DNA from: Blastomyces gilchristii SLH14081
Taxonomy: Eukaryota; Ascomycota; Eurotiomycetes; Onygenales; Ajellomycetaceae
Direction: 5' to 3'
DNA: 64,000 bases
Assembly: GCF_000003855.2 (NCBI RefSeq)
Contig: NW_003101667.1
Span: 1,465,581-1,529,580, forward strand
Each line of letters begins with the position of its first letter. Positions within the stretch are counted from its first letter, which is position 1. Shown piece by piece: positions 11,031 to 23,638 of this stretch. The notes under the pieces were generated by a model. That model did no database searches and had not been told where the DNA came from. It worked only from the letters and a program-made list of their open reading frames with translations. The position numbers and the translations under genes were made by a program.

Positions 11031-13203
11031 TAATTGTAAGAAGACTAGAACTAATATTTTAATAGTTGTTTTTAATCACTGTTATTAATATCTCTGTCAT
11101 ATAATTCTCAGTATGACTACTGATTAATAATTCAAATTCAATTAATATCTCTTAATAAGTTCAGTTCTCATTAATGTAATAACATGTAACTCTTATAAAT
11201 GCAAGATTGTTTATACTAGTTTATACATTTACTGTGAGAGACACTTTTCAATAATTCTTCAACTCTGATTCTAGATATTATATATTAACTTTGTAGTATA
11301 TCTCAAGATTGAATCAAAGACATAATCAATGTGAAATATAAAGATTTAAATTAAGTATTTAAAGAAGTATTCAGAATTCAGAGTTTTCAATTAATTGAAG
11401 AGAAAGATTCAGAGATATATATATATAAAGTAATTATTCACAGAAGTTATCAGATAAGAGTTATAGAATCAGAGTACTGATATATAATTGTTTTTACATG
11501 ATTTTCTTCAAATTAGAAAGTTAGTATTATTAAAAATTATTATCTGATAGAGTAACTTATCAGCTTAGTAGTAATTTTCTAATTATTTTTCTTTTATTAT
11601 CTGCATTCTAATGACTTTAGATGTCAGAAAATTCCTTCAGAGTTATAATCAGTTTATAATAAATGTTTCTGAATGAAGTTATAGTAATTATAGTAGAGAG
11701 ATGACTCTTCAGTAATCTGTAATACAATCTATTGATAATTATTTCATAGTTCATCTTAATATTTATATTGAGTTTTTTATAAATTTCATGACCTGAAATC
11801 AGATGTGAAGAATGAAGTGATTATTTATTATAATTAAAAGAGAATATTCTGTGTTGAATTGTAAACAATATAGACTTTATAATTCACAGTAATTTCTTAA
11901 AGAGTTTGTGAATCTTTAATAGAAATGAAAGAAGTGAAAGAAGTGAATTCAGAAGATATAATAAAGATTTAAGAAAGATAATAATTTATTTTTAATAAAG
12001 ATAATAACTGATTACTGATGTGTGTAAGAAGAATTATTGTAAGAGAAAATAATCTTCTTTTTTAACTTAGTTATAATTTTAGTACTAACTCAGATTGAAT
12101 ATTATTAATATATAAAAGTAAATAAACAATCTTGATTAATCTCTATCATATTTCTTGAAATATATTAATATTGTGAAAGAGAGTGTTATTAAATTGTATT
12201 ATTAAATAATATTATTAAAAATATATTAATATTATAAATATCAATATTGAAAAAATGTTGATACTTATACATTATAATGATTTGTGAATCATGATAGTTA
12301 AATATATATATATATATATATTATTCCTGACTTGATTACAACTTGTATAATAATTTTTGAAAACTCAAAATTAATTTTAATTATTAATAATTATGAACTT
12401 ATAACTAACTAATATAAAAAGAAAAAAACTTTTTCTACTTATTATCTTTCTTCTCTTTCTCATTCTTCTTATCATTCTTTATAATTCACTTCTTATTTTT
12501 CTTTTTCTTCTTCTTCTTCTTATCTGAAATGATAATCATCTCAAAATCTCTCTCTGCTATCTTCTTAGAGAAGAGTTTCTACTGCTCTCTCTTAGCCAGG
12601 TTAATTTATATCTTAAAATCCCGCATTTTCTGATCTGCTGTCTCAGGTTTCATCTCAGTAGTAAGTAGATTGATATGCTCAGAGAGTAGAACTATCTTCT
12701 TAATATTCTGAATCATAAAGTATATTCAAGATCTGAATAAGATCTTAATTTTCTTCTTCTCTATCAGCTTCTGCTAATTAATTAGAGAATAGAAGTGTTA
12801 TTAAAAATCATTATCTCTTAATAAATAAAAAACTTATCAGTTTTAACTTCTTTATCTCTCACTTTAATACTCTTTTAATCTTCTTTTATTATCACTTATT
12901 TATAGTAATACTCTTCTTCTCTCTCTCTCTCTTCATCTTGATCTTAAATTATTCTCAGAACTTCTTCTAATCTCATTACTACTATATAAGACTCTTTACT
13001 ATCTTCTTCTTCAATCTCTTACAGACAGTATTATTTATATTATTTCTATACTTAGTTCAGTCTAAATCTATTAGAAGTGTTACTTAAAATTGTTATTATT
13101 CTACTTTTTTACAGAGTCTCTTCAAGACATTATAATATGTCTTACAATCTGTCTTCTCTTATTTAAATATCTTCTTCTTCTCTCTCTTCAATCTGTGATA
13201 GTA
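11031..13203. other. AT-rich, mutated repeat DNA, not identified
   Basis: Extremely AT-rich sequence with a (TA)n run at 12,302-12,320. Between about 12,420 and 13,190 the minus strand reads as Lys/Glu-rich, coiled-coil-like fragments with many stops. This resembles the basic C-termini of some fungal DNA-transposon proteins but is too decayed to assign. No host gene seen. Confidence 0.4.
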
Positions 13204-13211
13204 CTCACGCG

Positions 13212-13717
13212 TAGACTGACCGTGTGACCGTGTCTGGAACTAGGACTAGATTTTTTGATAGTTTCATTACCAATTTGACTGATCCCATTACACAGTTTTA
13301 ACATTAGATAGTAGTTTCATACTGTTTCAGTGAGACTTACTGTCTACTCTTGTCACATTTTCCAAATGAGACCATGATTTCCACTTCTCAATTTAAATTA
13401 TTTTTATTGCTTTAAATGACTTTAAATCTTATTTGAGTGTTACCAAAAAGTGTTACTTTTTAAAAAATTAAAAATAGTCTAAAAAAAACCTTAAAATGTC
13501 TAAAAATAGTAACTTTATACCAAGAATGGGACTAAATGGAACCAAATGAGATCACTTTCTCATTTTTTTCAAGTCTTGGTTTCATTTTAAGATCTGATAT
13601 ATAGTCACTTTACATGTTTTTTTGATAGCCAGTCCCAGCGGGATTCACGCCAAGAAATGTATGAGATCAGACCAAATGAGATTAAACGTGAAATTCATGG
13701 TTCTGACGGTCAGTCTA
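13212..13717 (+). mobile_element. hAT-like non-autonomous element (506 bp) with 8-bp target duplication
   Basis: The element starts TAGACTGACCGT and ends ACGGTCAGTCTA, a 12-bp terminal inverted repeat. It is flanked by an identical 8-bp direct repeat CTCACGCG at 13,204-13,211 and 13,718-13,725. Eight-bp duplications are the mark of hAT transposition. No transposase frame, so it is a MITE-type element. Clear relatives lie at 39,121-39,616 (minus) and 40,350-40,846, and end pieces at 15,487-15,540 and about 43,080-43,175. This copy is less mutated than its surroundings. Confidence 0.85.
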
Positions 13718-13828
13718 CTCACGCGTCCTGATAATCTGCAGGACTGCAGAATATTTAAAGGAAAATAACATGATTAGTTTCAGTGAGTGTTGAAGAGAGA
13801 TAAACATAGAAGAGACAGTTAGAAATGA

Positions 13829-13936
13829 TATGATAATAATAATGATAGTAATAATGATAATAGTAATGATAGTAATAATAGTGATAATAATGATGATAAT
13901 AATAGTGATGATGATAATAATGATAATAATAATAAA
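13829..13936 (+). repeat. GAT/AAT/AGT trinucleotide microsatellite
   Basis: Imperfect run of GAT, AAT and AGT triplets about 108 bp long. On the minus strand it reads as Tyr/His repeats, which has no coding meaning. Confidence 0.9.
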
Positions 13937-13949
13937 AGAAGAAGTGCAT

Positions 13950-15486
13950 TGAAATATATTACTAACTTATCAAATATAAAGAGACTTAAAGAAAATATTA
14001 ACAGCTTTCAGAGATGTACAGAAACAGCTACAGTATTGTATAGTAATATTATCTTCATTCAATACATGCATTATTAATATTTTTTATATACAGTTATCAT
14101 ATAATCTGTATCAGAGATACATGCAGAAAACAGATCTTTATTACAAGAATAAATAATTGCAGTAATTCTCTGTTTTTATATTATAAAGATAAGTTATTCT
14201 TATTTCTTTCTTCTCTCTTTTCTCTTCTTTAATCAATCACTAATTTCAAGCTGGTATGAAAACTATTAAAACACTCTCAGAAACTCTCAAATTGAAGAGT
14301 ATAGACTAATCAAATTTTAAATACAGAAGAAATCAAATTATCTTCTATAGATTCAATTACTCACTTCTTCTCAAATAAAATAGCAGTCATGTTCTCTTCT
14401 CTCTTCAACTAAATGAAACATGGCCTGTGAAAAGTGAGTATTATGTCAGATTATAATGATCAACACAGTCTCAGCATGCAGAGCTGTATATACACAGTGT
14501 ATACTGAACTGAGAGACTGTATGAGTTGTAAATCAGCAGCAGCATCTCAGAGAGAGCTGTGTAGTATGAGAAAGTTACAACTCTCAGTCACATATACAGA
14601 GAGTGAATCACTGTAGTAAGTATATATACATTGAAGTAATGCTTTTTAAAAACACTCAGTCTCTAATATAATGAAAATAGAGTCTCTCTGTGAGATCTGT
14701 TTTTATCAGAAGTTAGAGAATCTTATATTTTTCAAGATTATCTTCATATATCTTGTCTGTGAAATTGATGAGAGAAATCATTAATTTCAGTATTCTGTTC
14801 TTAATATTATTCAAGTGACAGCAGAGTTCATTCTGATCATACTTTTTAAGTGTATGTTTTCTAATTATTCACATTTATACAGATATATACTGATTATTTA
14901 TTAGATAATATTAAGATAATAACTTATTATAGCTGTGTTACTCTCACTGTGAGAGATATATAATTAGTAATAAATATTGTAAAGACTCTGAGAAGTGAGT
15001 ATTTTAAGAGTGCTGCAGCTCTGTAATCTTGATTTTTTTTATTTTTATTTTTTATTTCTTTCTCTTTCTTTTATTTTTATTTCTTTCTCTTTCTTTCTTT
15101 CTCTTTTTTTCTTTCTCTCTCTCTTTTTTTTTTTTTTTTTTTTTTTTTTTATATTATATATTTTTTTTTTAATTAAAATGATATTAATTATAATCTGTAT
15201 TTAGAAAAGTAATAATATTTAATAACACTCTCTGTTGAATTTTCAACAAATGAGTACTATGTTATGATATTATGTAAGTGAGAAATGATTTCATAATCTC
15301 ATTTAATATTATTTTCAATAATGAGATCAGAATGAAAATGTGACTAAGAATTCAAATATATTCTTTATCTGAGACTAGATTTTTATTTGAAAAGTGAATC
15401 TGAGATCTTTAATATTTGAAATAACATGATTTGAGATTAATGTAATGAATACAAATTATGATCAGAAGTAATGCTTTTAGGCAATA
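13950..15486. other. AT-rich decayed DNA with pyrimidine tract
   Basis: No gene recognised. A strong pyrimidine tract spans 15,034-15,175, including 27 T at 15,124-15,150. A patch with more moderate composition at 14,400-14,620 (many CA/TG pairs, few CC/GG) has a 60-codon frame but no recognisable product. Confidence 0.5.
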
Positions 15487-15540
15487 TAATAACTGTAAAG
15501 TTTAATTCTGGTCTCAGACACAGTCACACGGTCAGTCTAG
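15487..15540 (-). mobile_element. hAT-like element end (remnant)
   Basis: The last bases match the left end of the 13,212 element in reverse: the plus strand ends CACACGGTCAGTCTA at 15,540, next to LINE sequence. I could not find the opposite end or a target duplication, so how far the element reaches to the left is unknown. Confidence 0.55.
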
Positions 15541-15669
15541 TTTATACAGATCTTTTCAAATCTAATAGTAGAAGAGAGAATTGAAGCTTCAATTTTCATT
15601 GCTTTAATAGAAGATGATTTGAATGCTTTTAGAATTCTTCTCAAAACTCTGTTTTGCAGACTTTGAAAG
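15541..15669 (-). mobile_element. LINE fragment, left part (split by Ty3 insertion)
   Basis: 129 bp matching the LINE region seen at 9,121-9,250. It stops at the target duplication AGTTC (15,670-15,674) of the Ty3 element and resumes at 20,938. The two parts were one LINE copy before the insertion. Confidence 0.8.
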
Positions 15670-15674
15670 AGTTC

Positions 15675-15967
15675 TGTGACGGGCTGCGTCTGATCATTAT
15701 ATAGACTATTTCTTTACACTTCATAGATTCTGCTGAAAGCTCCGATTCTCAGTCATTCTCAATCATTAATTCTCAGCTGAAAAACTCACAGAATTTCTAT
15801 TCTTTCACTCTGAAGCTTTACTATGTACATATCATGTACATGTATAAATATTCACTCTGATCACTGATTCTTACACTTTCTCTTTCTTTTTCTTCTTTAA
15901 TGTTTTTCACTTTGTTATATAAGATCTATAAATATTATACTGATCTATTCAGTGTAGGCCTCTTATA
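15675..15967 (+). repeat. 5' LTR of the Ty3/gypsy element
   Basis: 293 bp, TGTGACGGGCTGC ... TAGGCCTCTTATA. It differs from the 3' LTR mainly by transitions: near the end it has ATTCAGTGTAGG where the 3' LTR keeps ATTCGGCGTAGG. This fits cytosine mutation after insertion. Confidence 0.88.
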
Positions 15968-16439
15968 CTTGAAAAACATTCATTATCTTCTTATTAGAAA
16001 TGATTACTCACTGAGATATCTGAATGCATAATAATATGTAAGAAATAGAGAAACAGTTAAACAGTTAAGTAAACACTGAGTTCTCAGATAGAAGCTTACT
16101 CATCAGTCACTCTGACTCTGTAACAAGATCTTATGAAGAGAGTAAGATCTTACAAAGAGAATATCAGTGAAAGACCTGAGAGTTCTAATACAGACATATG
16201 AGATATTCATACGATTACACACATCCGACGAACGATACAGCTATGTCTACTGATAATATGAGAGAACCCTCGAACGCGAGCATAGATGCAGTGCCACAGT
16301 GATTCCGAGCAATGTTGAAATTACAACAGCAACAGAAAGCATTAGATTGGTTACAGAGTGCTTGACAGAGAAACACTTCTCTCACAACATTCATCTCTGA
16401 CTTCAACATCAAGATTCTAGAAGCAGGTGGTCAATCTTG

Positions 16440-16900
16440 GAAGAACTGAATGAAGATTAGTATGCTCAAGAAGGCATTAACTTTTGAACTCTTACAGGCT
16501 CTTGTAAGTATAGATGAAGACCAGACTTATGAAGGTTTCTGCATACAACTTCAGACATTGAATGACTGTCTTATCAAGCTCAAGAGTATACAGAACAGTG
16601 ATAGAAGATGTTACATCTCAGTCACTTATACATCTGTGCTGAGAAATAACAACAATGACACAGATGTCATGAACTGAGTAGACTTAAATGTCTATGTATA
16701 AGCAAGAGTCTCTGCTGTCTGAACAGGCTTCTGAGTTCCTGAGATCACTTCTGAAGAAGTCACTAATCAACATCAATAAGAAGTGTGCATCAACTGTAAC
16801 TGATCAGAATATATTACTTTCAACTGCTGATCAGTTTACATGTCTTCTTACTCAAAGAATGAATCAATACCTGTCTGTGTTAATCACATTGCATTGAAGA
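16440..16900 (+). pseudogene. Ty3 gag remnant
   Basis: Two open pieces (16,450-16,677 and 16,688-16,897) read as a gag capsid-like segment. The run QALVSIDEDQTYEGFCIQLQ matches the pattern common in fungal Ty3 gag proteins, in which a short hydrophobic/acidic helix is followed by a 'YEGF' turn. The pieces are broken by TGA codons at tryptophan positions. No zinc knuckle could be read with confidence. Confidence 0.65.
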
Positions 16901-17029
16901 AAGATTCAGAAGATAACTATAAGAATACTCTGATAAAACAGAGAAAAGATTAGCTTCTATTCAAATTTATAAACAGAAGCTTGAAGAGATCAGATAATAA
17001 TAATTTAAAGAGAAAATAACAATGAATGT

Positions 17030-20000
17030 GATTCTTATATCTACTGTAATTAATGATATATATAATATGAAAGCCATGATAGACAGTGATTTATATTATT
17101 ATATAATGATTAAATCTTTAGTTATAAGATATTACAATCTTCAGCATATTTTCTTATCAAAATTCTGACTTCTTGCAGAATTTAATGACTCAAAAGATGT
17201 TTGTATCTGTTACATGATAAAGTTGAACATAGATGTTGAAGAATATCAATATGAAGATATCTATATATATAAAGTTGATAATCTTGATTATAATCTTATA
17301 TTAGAACTTATCTGACTATCTGTATAAAATATCTTATTAAACACTTGAAATAGAAGCTTAATATTCTCTAATAATAATAGAATTCACAAAGATGATATTC
17401 ATAAGACTATGAATCTGACACAGATCTCTGTCAATATCTATGAAATACTCTGAAAAGAAAGTCACTGAAAAGATCACTGATAGCAGAATCATATAATAAT
17501 CTATTTCATCACTCTGACTGATATTAAGAAAGCTCTAGAGAAGTTATTCTATACTATAATAACAGATTCTCATACAAAACTCTCTTAATAATATTACAAA
17601 TATCTAGATATTTTCTGATAAGATAACATTATAAATATACTCTTCTTACAAGACTCAGAAGTAGATCACAGTATCAAGTTAGAAAAGAAGAATGATAAGA
17701 ACTCTGAGTTATCATAAGACTCTCTTTATAATATGTCTTAAGATGAACTTCTTCTTCTTCAGAAGACACTCAATAATCTATTAAATAAGAAATTTATATG
17801 TATTAGTAACTCTTTCACTGCAGCTTCTATTCTCTTTGCAAAGAAATCAGATGAAGAACTTCAATTCTGTGTGAACTATCAAGAATTGAACAGATTAATT
17901 AAGAAGAACTGCTATTCTTTATCTCTTATCAATGAAATTCTAGCTCACATCAGACAAGCTCAATGATTTATAAAACTAGATATCATTACTGTGTTTTATA
18001 AAATCTGTATCATCAAAAGAGATGAATGACTTACAGTATTTTAAACATGTTATAATCTCTTTGAATGAATAGTTACACTCTTTGAACTGATCAATGTTCT
18101 CAGTATATTTCAGAAGTATATTAACTGAGCACTTCAGAATTTTCTTAATGAATTTGTATCTGTATATCTCAATGACATTCTCATCTTCACTGATGAGTTC
18201 AGAAAAGCATATCAAGAATACATGTAAAGAGTATTACAATGATTATGAGAAACAGAACTATCAATAGATATTGACAAGTATGACTTCAAAGTCAAGAGTA
18301 TTAAATATCTAGATTTTATTATAGAAGCTGATAAGAGAATTTGAATAAATTCTGAGAAAGTCTTTATCATTCTTGAATAAGAAGCTTCATATACTGTGAA
18401 AGATGTATAAAGCTTCATCAGATTTGCTAACTTCTATCAGTGATTTATATGAAACTTCTCAGATATTATGAGATCACTTATAGAACTCATCAGAAAGAAC
18501 TCAGTATTTCAGTGATCAGTGAATACTGAAGCTACATTTATACAGATAAAGAAGATATTCATCAATATCTCTCTGCTAATAACATTTAATTCTGATTCTA
18601 AAACAGTTATTGAAGCTGACTTCTCTGACTATGTTATAGAAGAAGCTATATTATAATATGATAATAAAGATATCTTATAATCATGTATTTTCATGTCTAA
18701 GAAATTGAGTTCTGCTGAATGCAACTATGAGATCTATGATAAGAAACTTCTTACAATTATATACTGTCTAGAAGAATAAGACTCTAAACTTCAAAGTATC
18801 TCTGAATTTAAGATAATCACAGATCATAAGAGTCTCAAGCATTTGATAACTATCTATAAACTCACTGAATGATAGATATAATAATCTGAGTTCTTAAGCT
18901 GCTTTCATTTTATAATACACTACTATCTCAGCAGTCAGAGCTTAATAATAGATGCTCTTTTATAATAAGAGTAAGATATATCTTCTGATGTAACAGACAC
19001 TCATTGAATAAATTGAGAACACTAGCTTCTAGATTTGAAGATATTAGTTAATCAAGATAAAACAACTCATGACACTATACATACTTCTCTGATTAGAACA
19101 CTCTCTCTTTAAACTGTCACTGACACTGATATTCTAACTTCTTCTGAATCTATACTCAATGAATTATAGCATGTAACAGCTCAAACTGATGAACTTCTTC
19201 AAGCACTCACTGAAGTGATATGTCAAGAAGCACTCTGATTTCTCTCAGAACTACATATAAGAACTGACATCTCAGAATATTTAATTGATGATAATAACAC
19301 TCTGCAGTTCTGTGAATGATGTTAAGTCTCTTACTTCAAACTCTTACATATCTGAATAATGTAAGAGATATATGATTCATGTATAACTGACTACTCAGAT
19401 TATGAATAATTATACTAAATAATCTCTTGAGAGTTCTACTGATCTGAGATATTAAACAGTATCAGATATTTTATTTAAAACTGCAACTGTTATTCTTTCA
19501 TCATCTCATAGAAGAACTGTAGAAAAGATCTACTAAAATCACTTAATATCTCTGATAGAATCTGATAAGATATAGTAATTGACTTCACTGTTAATCTCTC
19601 TGAGAGTAAGAATTATAAGAATATTCTGATCATTGTGAACTGATTAAGTAAAGATATAATATTAAAATCTTGTAATAAGATAAATACTGAATAAGTCACT
19701 AAAGCTTTTCTATGAAGTCTGTTCTATTGAATACATGAATTACTGAGATCTATAGTATCAGATCAGAGTTATTAATTTATAAGTACTCTCTAAATAAGAA
19801 TCTATTAAGTTCTCAAGATTACATACTATTTGTTAACTATCTATCACTCTGAGACTGATAATACATCAGAACAGATAATTTAAACTGTAAAGAATTATCT
19901 TTATAAGTTCTGCAATCACTTATAAGATGATTGATATAATCTTCTTCTATATGCAGAGAACACTATTAATAGCTGAGATACTATCTTAACAGATATAAGC

Positions 20001-20600
20001 CTATTCTTTCTTACACACAGTTATTATATGAAAGTATTGAATCTTCTAGAAATCATACATTTCATATCAAACCTCTGCAGTTCAATTCAGATCACTGATA
20101 ATATAGTAATAAAGCTCTGAGATATCTGTGACTGAGCAGAAATCTTCATAGCAACTGTGAAACAAGATTAAGAGAATCAAATCAATGTTCACTGAGATTC
20201 TGCTGAGTAATATAAGATAGAAGACTTGATGTGATTGAATCTCAAAAATATATAAATCACATGTTCATCTCATACACTGAATTACTGTCATGTTAAGTAT
20301 AAAGTGATAGAAGTTCTAGATAGTCACAACTACTGTCTTAATATATTATCAGAGATTCATAATGTCTTTTATATGAGCTTGCTTCACTATGCTGTCACTG
20401 ATTCATTCTCTTCTCAACTAATTTCTGACTGACAGCTGCCAGGGATCATAGAAGAAGATAATGAACTTGAATAAGAGATTGAAGATATTCTTGATAAGAG
20501 ACTCTGCAGCTGCAGCTGACAATATCTTGTAAAATGAGTCAGTTATAATTGTCTGATCTGAACTCTAAGTTCTGTGTTATCTGAGATCACAGTTCTTAAC
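17030..20600 (+). pseudogene. Ty3 pol remnant (PR-RT-RH-IN-chromodomain-like)
   Basis: Pol order protease, RT, RNase H, integrase is Ty3-type; Copia would place integrase before RT. The RT catalytic box reads YLNDIL at about 18,162-18,180, with Asp changed to Asn by a G-to-A mutation. The integrase core shows DIVIDFTVNLSES at about 19,570 and SIVSDQ at about 19,747. The tail around 20,440-20,560 has EIEDILDKR and YLVK, the pattern of a chromodomain. In-frame TGA replaces Trp repeatedly. Confidence 0.8.
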
Positions 20601-20639
20601 TGATGAGAACTATACATAATCAGAGAAGAAAGAAGCTAA

Positions 20640-20932
20640 TGTGATAAGCTGCATCTGATCATTATATAGACTATTTCTTTACACTTCATAGATTTCGCTG
20701 AAAGCTCTGATTCTCAGTCATTCTCAATCACTGATTCTCAGTTAAAAAACCTATGAAATTTCTATTCTTTCACTCTGAAGCTTCACTGTGTATATATTAT
20801 ATATGTGTATAAATATTCACTCTGATTACTGATTCTCACATTTTCTCTTTCTTTTCCATCTTTAATGTTTTTCACTTTGTTATATAACATCTATAAATAT
20901 TATACTGATCTATTCGGCGTAGGCCTCTTACA
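20640..20932 (+). repeat. 3' LTR of the Ty3/gypsy element
   Basis: 293 bp, TGTGATAAGCTGC ... CGGCGTAGGCCTCTTACA. It is preceded by a purine-rich tract (about 20,621-20,635) that fits a polypurine priming tract, and followed by the target duplication copy AGTTT. Confidence 0.88.
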
Positions 20933-20937
20933 AGTTT

Positions 20938-22185
20938 AGTAAAATTTCCTTGATTATTTCATTAAACTTAAACTTTATAATCAGCTACTGAGATAATACA
21001 GACTATATATAACTGTCTCATAGTCTGAAAGAATAGACCTCTCTCTGTATTTAATAGTTTAATTATGTTATTCAATAGTGTTTCTACCTTGATAGTTCTT
21101 TATTAAATATGATATTTAAAATTCAACTTGGAGTTTAACCATACTTCTAATTATTTGATATTTAAACTGAGTTTAATCTCTCTATTTAAAAGAGTTAGGC
21201 ATAGTTCTTTCTTATTGAATCTAGGAAAGAAATGAATTAACTCAGTTTTATTCATATTAAATTGAATTTAATTAATATCTGTTCTAACAAAGATTTTCTT
21301 TACTGCTTTTTCAATCACTTTTAAATTCTCTCTAATTGTTTTTAAGCTGTAGACTAGATTAATATCATTCACATAGCTTGAAGATTACACTATTTTCATA
21401 TCTCTATTTTTGAATAGATATGCAGTGTATATTGTAAATAAAATGAGTAAGATTAAAGATTCTTACAGTACTTCTATTTTTATCTCAGTCTTATCTTGTT
21501 TTATTTTATCAAAGAATAGTTGTATAATTCTTTTAGATATAAAATAGTTAACTTATTTTATTAGAGAAAGTGACAGTTTTAACATCTTCAAAGTCTGAAT
21601 TAACTTTGACTTTGAAACATGATCAAATGCTTCTTTTATATCAATAAAAACTGCAGCTGAGACCAGATCTTCATGCTTTTCTATTTAAATATCATGAATA
21701 ACTGAGAGAATAGTGTTAATTGCAGAACATTGCTTTCTATCTCTTATTTATTCACTGAATAAAAGAGAATTATTATTAATAGAGCTTATAAAAGATAGTT
21801 AAGTAGCTATTATCTTTTCTAAAACCTTTTCTAGACAGTTCAATAGAGATATTACTCTATATGACTTAGAAATTAAAGTTTTTCTATTAGGTTTTGCAAG
21901 GATCACTTCAGTGACTTCTCTTCAGTATTCAGAATGATATTCATTTTTCAAAAGATTGAAAAAGAGCTCAAAATATTCATTCTTTAAGTAGAAGTATGTA
22001 TTTTAAATAATTAAGTGATTGATTGAATCAGGCCCTGCAGCAGTTTTAACTGAACTTAAGAAGATAGCTAACTCTAATTCATCTTATATAAGCTCAGATT
22101 ATTTTCAGTTATTTTTATCAATATAGTTATGAAGTGATATATTCTCTTTCTCTGAATCTGAATCTGATGAGTTTTAAAAGAGAAT
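20938..22185 (-). mobile_element. LINE fragment, right part (RT region)
   Basis: Continues the LINE interrupted at 15,669 and covers the RT domain in antisense, matching 9,250-10,268 and going further into the region upstream of the RT. It ends at 22,185 against a minus-strand Ty3 LTR. Heavily mutated. Confidence 0.8.
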
Positions 22186-22505
22186 TATAAGAAGCCTACG
22201 CTGAATAGATCGGTATTATATTTATAGGTCTTATATAACAAAGTGAAAAACATTAGAGAAGGAAAGAAAGAGAAAGTGTGAGAATCAGTAATCAAAGTGA
22301 ATATTTATACATGTATGTGATGATGTACACAGTGGAACTTCAGAGTGAAAGAATAGGGGTTTTCATACGCGGTGAAGCTTCAGAGCGGAAGAATAGAAAT
22401 TTCATAGATTTTCAGCTGAGAATCAGCAACTGAGAATTAGAGTGATAGAAATCTGTGAAGTGTAATGAAATAGTCTATATAATTGATCAGATGCAGTCTG
22501 CTATA
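22186..22505 (-). repeat. Ty3/gypsy LTR, antisense
   Basis: About 320 bp, ending near TCAGATGCAGTCTGCTATA, the mutated complement of the TGTGACAGGCTGCATCTGA start. It holds a less mutated patch with CG (around 22,365-22,385). Confidence 0.7.
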
Positions 22506-23638
22506 TTGATCTCTCTTCTCTTTCTTAATCATACATAGCTCTCATCAGTCAAGGGCTGTGATCTCAGATAATGCAGAACTCAGAGTTCAGATCAGATGAT
22601 TATAACTGACTCATTTCACAAGATATTATCAGTTACAGCTGTGAAGTCTCTTATTAAGAATATCTTCAATCTCTTATTCAAGTTCATTATCTTCTTCTAT
22701 AATCTCTGGCAGCTGTCAGTCAGAAGTCAGTTAAGAAGAAAATAAATCAGTGACAGTGTGACAGAGTAAGCTTATATAAAAGATATTATAAATCTCTGAT
22801 AATGTGTCAAGACAGTAGTTATAACTGTCTAGAACTTCTATCACTTTATACTTTATATAATGATAATTCAGTATATGAGATGAGCATGTAATCTGTATAT
22901 TCTTAAGATTCAATTATACTAGATCTTCTATCTTATATTGCTCAGTGAACATTAATTCAATCTTCTTAATTCTATTTAGTACTCACTATGAAGGCTTCTG
23001 CTCAATTATAAGTATCTCAGAGTTTTATTACTATATTATCAGTGATCTGAATTGAACTGCAGAAGTTCAGTGTGAAATGTATAATCTCTAGAAGATTCAG
23101 TACTTTTATATAATATCTGTGTGTAAGAAAGAATGAGCTTATATCTGTTGAAATAGCATCTCAATCATTGATAGCAACTTCAGTGTGTAGAAGAAGATCA
23201 TATCAATTGTCTTATAAGTGATTGCAGAACTTATAAAGATAATTCTTTACAGTCTGAATTATTCATTCTGATACATCATTGATCTCAGAGTGATAGATAG
23301 TTAATAAACAGTGTATAATCTTGAGAACTTGACAGATTCTTATTTAGACAGTACTCATGAATTAACAGCTCTGATCTGATACTATAGATCTCAGTAATTC
23401 ATATATTCAATAGAATGAGCTTCTTAGAAAAGCTTCAGTGACTTATTCAGTATTCATCTTATTACAAGATTTCAATATTACATTCTTACTTAATCAGTTC
23501 ACAATGATCAGAATGTTTCTATAACTCTTACTCTTAGAGAGATTAATAGTGAAGTCAATTATCATATCTTATCAGATTCTATCAGAGATAGTAAGTGATT
23601 TCAGCAGGCCTTTTCTACAGTTCTTTCATAAAATGATT
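22186..23638 (-). mobile_element. Ty3/gypsy 3' fragment, antisense (LTR plus integrase)
   Basis: The LTR in reverse is at 22,186-22,505 (starts TATAAGAAGCCTACGC, the mutated complement of the LTR end). Chromodomain-like and integrase regions follow, reading on the minus strand up to 23,638, where homology to the 19,500 region stops and an unrelated inverted repeat begins. A 60-codon open piece at 22,913-22,731 lies in the part after the integrase core. Confidence 0.75.

Larger units (their letters stand above)
15675..20932 (+). mobile_element. Full-length Ty3/gypsy retrotransposon (chromovirus-like), mutated
   Basis: A 5,258-bp element with two 293-bp LTRs. The target duplication is AGTTC on the left (15,670-15,674) and AGTTT on the right (20,933-20,937), a C-to-T difference. 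It is inserted in a LINE. Order on the plus strand: gag about 16,440-16,900 (YEGFCIQLQTLNDCLIKLKS); protease about 17,030-17,330 (AMIDSDLYYY, from an IDSG-type active site); RT 17,850-18,250 (FCVNYQELNRLIKKNCYSL, YLNDILIF); RNase H 18,590-18,970 (ITDHKSLKHL); integrase about 19,480-19,990; chromodomain-like tail about 20,440-20,560 (EIEDILDKR, YLVK). A purine tract precedes the 3' LTR. Stops, mostly TGA for Trp, fill every part. Not active. Confidence 0.9.

Noticed and set aside
13755..13949. Tyr/His-rich 64-codon protein on the minus strand
   Set aside because: Translation of a trinucleotide microsatellite.
14995..15204. Phe/Leu-rich membrane protein
   Set aside because: Translation of a pyrimidine/poly-T tract.
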